This document shows positions 5,243-7,274 of a stretch of DNA of 7,274 nt, piece after piece. Both the position numbers and the translations under genes were made by a program. Under the pieces are notes generated by a model. It worked only from the letters and a program-made list of their open reading frames with translations. It made no database searches and was not told where the DNA came from. Origin of the DNA: Propionibacteriaceae bacterium (GTDB taxonomy: Bacteria > Actinomycetota > Actinomycetes > Propionibacteriales > Propionibacteriaceae). The stretch covers positions 10,100 to 17,373 of the forward strand of contig PMLO01000268.1 in assembly GCA_003158895.1 (NCBI GenBank). Reading direction: 5' to 3'. How positions within the stretch are numbered: the first letter of the stretch is position 1; every line of letters begins with the position of its first letter.

Positions 5243-5342
5243 GCTGCCGGTTCATCATGTTAAGTGGGCGGATCGGACGTTCTCATGGCGGATTCGCCGT
5301 GAGAACATCACACTCGACCACTGAACATGATGAACCGGCGGC
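5243..5342. repeat. 100-bp nested inverted repeat between convergent DUF4097 and aspS genes
   Basis: The outer arms 5243-5267 and 5318-5342 are complementary over 25 positions except one mismatch and one wobble; their core is GGTTCATCATGTT against AACATGATGAACC. Inside, GTTCTCATGGCG (5279-5290) and CGCCGTGAGAAC (5295-5306) pair at 11 of 12 positions, plus one U-G wobble, around a GATT loop. Between outer and inner stems lie two segments of 11 bases each that pair only in part. The whole can fold into one long, nearly continuous hairpin. It starts 82 bases after the DUF4097 stop and ends 16 bases before the aspS stop, so it could terminate transcription from both sides. It is far longer than an ordinary terminator, and a dispersed palindromic or transposon-derived element is the alternative. 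No target-site duplication was seen beside it. Confidence 0.85.
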
Positions 5343-5358
5343 ACGGCGCAGGGCTGGT

Positions 5359-7149
5359 TCAGGCCTGCGGGGCTGGTGTCGGCTTCGGAACGAAGTCGAC
5401 GCCGGCCTCCTTACGCTGCGCGGGGCTGATGGGCGCCGGAGCGCCGGTCAGGGGGTCGTAGCCGCCACCGGACTTCGGGAACGCGATGACCTCGCGGATG
5501 GACTCGTACCCGCCGAGCAGCGCGACGATCCGGTCCCAGCCGAACGCGATGCCGCCGTGCGGCGGTGCACCGTACGCGAACGCATCGAGCAGGAAGCCGA
5601 ACTTCTCCTGCGCCTCCTCGGCGGACAGGCCCATCACCTTGAAGACGCGCTCCTGTACGTCCCGGCGGTGGATACGGATCGAGCCGCCGCCGATCTCGTT
5701 GCCGTTGTAGACGATGTCGTACGCATAGGCGAGCGCTGATCCGGGATCGGTGTCGAACGTGTCCATGCAGTCTGGCTTCGGCGACGTGAACGCGTGGTGG
5801 ACCGCGGTCCACGCTCCCCCACCGACCGCGACGTCGCCCTCCGCGACAGCCTCGCTGACCGGCTTGAACAGCGGCGCGTCGAGCACCCAGAGGAACGAGT
5901 GAGCGTTCTCATCGAGCAGCCCGAGCCGCCGGCCGATCTCGAGCCTCGTGGCACCCAGCAACGCCTGCGAGGAGGACTTGGCGCCGGCGCCGAAGAAGAC
6001 GCAGTCGCCGGGCTTGGCGCCGACCTTCGCCGCAAGACCGGCGCGCTCGGCGTCGGAGATGTTCTTGGCGACCGGTCCGCCCAGCTCACCGTTCTCGTCG
6101 ACCGTGACGTACGCAAGGCCCTTTGCGCCGCGCTGCTTGGCCCACTCCTGCCAGGCGTCGAACGTACGGCGAGGCTGTGACCCGCCACCGGCCATGACCA
6201 CGGCACCCACGTACGGCGCCTGGAACACGCGGAACGGGGTGTCGGCGAAGAGGTCGGTGACCTCGGTGATCTCCAGGTCGAACCGGAGGTCGGGCTTGTC
6301 TGACCCGTACCGGGCCATCGCCTCGGCGAACGGCAGCCGCAGGAACGGCGCGCCCACGTCGACGCCCTTGAGCTTCCAGATCTCGGTGACGATCTCCTCG
6401 GCGAGCGTCATGACGTCGTCCTGGTCGACAAAGCTCATCTCGATGTCGAGCTGGGTGAACTCGGGCTGCCTGTCGGCGCGGAAGTCCTCGTCGCGGTAGC
6501 AGCGAGCGATCTGGTAGTAGCGCTCCATGCCGGCGACCATGAGCAGCTGCTTGAACAGCTGGGGCGACTGCGGCAGCGCGTACCAGGAACCAGGCGCAAG
6601 GCGCGCCGGTACGACGAAGTCGCGGGCGCCTTCGGGCGTCGAGCGGGTCAAAGTCGGCGTCTCAATCTCGACGAAGTCGTGTGCGCCCAGGACGGTCCGC
6701 GCGGCAGCGTTCACTTTCGAGCGCAACCGGATCGCCGCGGCAGGCTCTGGACGGCGCAGGTCGAGGTAGCGGTAGCGCAGACGCGCCTCCTCGCCGACCG
6801 TCACGCGCTCGTCGATCTGGAACGGCAGCGGGGCCGCCGGGTTGAGAACGGTCAGCTCGATGGCCGCGACCTCGATCTCGCCGGTCGCGAGGTTCGGGTT
6901 GGCCGTATCGTCTGGACGCATCTCGACGACGCCGTCAACGGCGATGCAGTACTCGTTGCGCAGCGCGTGAGCGCCGCCAGCAGCCAACACCTCGTCGCGA
7001 ACCACGACCTGTACGATCCCGCTGGCATCACGCAGGTCCAGGAACGCCACCCCACCGAGATCTCGCCGCTTCGCCACCCATCCCGCAAGCGTCACCTTCT
7101 GGCCCGCATGCTCAGCACGCAGAGTCCCTGCCTCGTGGGTACGGATCAC
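5359..7149 (-). CDS. aspS: Aspartyl-tRNA synthetase (class II, bacterial type)
   Basis: The 596-residue cytoplasmic enzyme charges tRNA-Asp with aspartate using ATP. Seen: N-terminal OB-fold anticodon-binding domain (about 15-105, GWVAKRRDLGGVAFLDLRDASG); class II motif 1 region (157-180, DFVEIETPTLTRSTPEGARDF); the aspartate-site QSPQ (194-197); motif 2 CYRDEDFRADRQPEFTQLD (217-235, R219 and E221); the bacterial insertion domain (about 280-420); and motif 3 GIAFGWDR (533-540, R540). The tail resembles mycobacterial AspRS, with AFPKSGGGYDPLTGAPAPIS. GTG 7149 is chosen because MIRTHEAGTLRAEHAGQ aligns with other actinobacterial starts and GAGAGGGAAG precedes it; the 41 residues open upstream to 7272 are Arg-rich and unlike the family. 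Residues 31 (Leu) and 81 (Asp) bear on whether the enzyme also charges tRNA-Asn; see findings. Confidence 0.97.
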   Translation of the reverse strand: MIRTHEAGTLRAEHAGQKVTLAGWVAKRRDLGGVAFLDLRDASGIVQVVVRDEVLAAGGAHALRNEYCIAVDGVVEMRPDDTANPNLATGEIEVAAIELTVLNPAAPLPFQIDERVTVGEEARLRYRYLDLRRPEPAAAIRLRSKVNAAARTVLGAHDFVEIETPTLTRSTPEGARDFVVPARLAPGSWYALPQSPQLFKQLLMVAGMERYYQIARCYRDEDFRADRQPEFTQLDIEMSFVDQDDVMTLAEEIVTEIWKLKGVDVGAPFLRLPFAEAMARYGSDKPDLRFDLEITEVTDLFADTPFRVFQAPYVGAVVMAGGGSQPRRTFDAWQEWAKQRGAKGLAYVTVDENGELGGPVAKNISDAERAGLAAKVGAKPGDCVFFGAGAKSSSQALLGATRLEIGRRLGLLDENAHSFLWVLDAPLFKPVSEAVAEGDVAVGGGAWTAVHHAFTSPKPDCMDTFDTDPGSALAYAYDIVYNGNEIGGGSIRIHRRDVQERVFKVMGLSAEEAQEKFGFLLDAFAYGAPPHGGIAFGWDRIVALLGGYESIREVIAFPKSGGGYDPLTGAPAPISPAQRKEAGVDFVPKPTPAPQA

Positions 7150-7180
7150 AGACTTCCCTCTCTCGGTTTCAAGCCCTCGT

Positions 7181-7186
7181 ATCCTA
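7181..7186 (-). promoter_or_regulatory. Candidate -10 box of aspS
   Basis: On the minus strand TAGGAT fits TANNNT and would start transcription near 7174, giving a leader of about 25 bases that includes the ribosome binding site GAGAGGGAAG. No good -35 box stands 16-18 bases upstream. Confidence 0.35.
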
Positions 7187-7200
7187 CGGGCTGGCCACGT

Positions 7201-7215
7201 CCGGCTTCGCGCCGG
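7201..7215 (-). terminator. Small stem-loop upstream of aspS, possibly ending an unseen upstream gene
   Basis: CCGGC-GCGAA-GCCGG forms a 5-bp stem on the minus strand. A minus-strand reading frame that enters from the right edge (18 sense codons seen) stops with TGA at 7219-7217, just before this hairpin. A gene end plus terminator is possible, but the fragment is too short to recognise and the stem is short. Confidence 0.2.
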
Positions 7216-7274
7216 TTCAGGCCGCGAGGCCCACGCGGGCGAAAGGTTGCCTCGACGTTCCGCGCGGCTCATGT

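Noticed and set aside
5246..5339. Intact insertion sequence or one with target-site duplication
   Set aside because: No transposase fits in the 94 bases, and the bases flanking the arms (8-bp windows tried for three possible ends) do not match each other.
5257..5739. Open plus-strand frame of 160 codons overlapping the aspS 3' end
   Set aside because: It starts inside the nested inverted repeat, has an Arg-rich composition typical of an antisense shadow in GC-rich DNA, and opposes the certain aspS gene.
5355..7222. GGTTCAGGCC on both sides of aspS (5355-5364 and 7213-7222), as if an att-like direct repeat
   Set aside because: Ten bases made of common GC-rich words, one copy containing the aspS stop codon; no integrase or other sign of mobility, so chance is more likely.
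7150..7272. AspRS starting at ATG 7272 with 41 extra residues
   Set aside because: The extension is Arg/Pro-rich and unlike AspRS N-termini, and GTG 7149 has a good ribosome binding site and aligns with known starts.

Overview
The window is very GC-rich, uses GTG starts freely and carries a gene for mycothiol synthesis (mshB), so it comes from a high-GC actinobacterium. The gene content would fit the Propionibacteriales/Nocardioidaceae, but that finer placement is only a guess. No rRNA, tRNA, CRISPR array, transposase or phage gene is visible.

Layout. At the left, on the minus strand, are an AhpD/carboxymuconolactone-decarboxylase-like protein (cut by the window edge) and, just upstream of it, the replication-fork ATPase gene rarA; the two look like one transcription unit. 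A short divergent, locally AT-rich spacer (about 1926-2023) separates rarA from four plus-strand genes: mshB (GlcNAc-Ins deacetylase of mycothiol synthesis), a PadR-type repressor with an unusual His- and Gly/Pro-rich N-terminus, a ribbon-helix-helix (HicB-type) protein, and a DUF4097 beta-repeat protein. After a spacer holding a 100-bp nested inverted repeat comes aspS (aspartyl-tRNA synthetase), again on the minus strand. Its upstream region runs to the right edge.

How the genes may work together. The housekeeping genes are rarA, mshB and aspS. The less understood part is 2936-5160. The padR promoter carries a candidate autorepressor palindrome on its -10 box and an 11-bp-period direct repeat next to its -35 box. 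padR ends in a strong stem-loop. The ribbon-helix-helix gene then begins directly against a symmetric 28-bp operator-like sequence and is tightly coupled to the DUF4097 gene, with no HicA toxin. PadR plus DUF4097 recalls cell-envelope stress loci of Firmicutes, but the DUF4097 protein here has no visible signal peptide or membrane anchor, so its role is open.

The best candidates for something undescribed are the ribbon-helix-helix/DUF4097 pair with its operator, and the nested inverted repeat at 5243-5342. All family assignments come from reading motifs and remembered family sequences; no database search was run.
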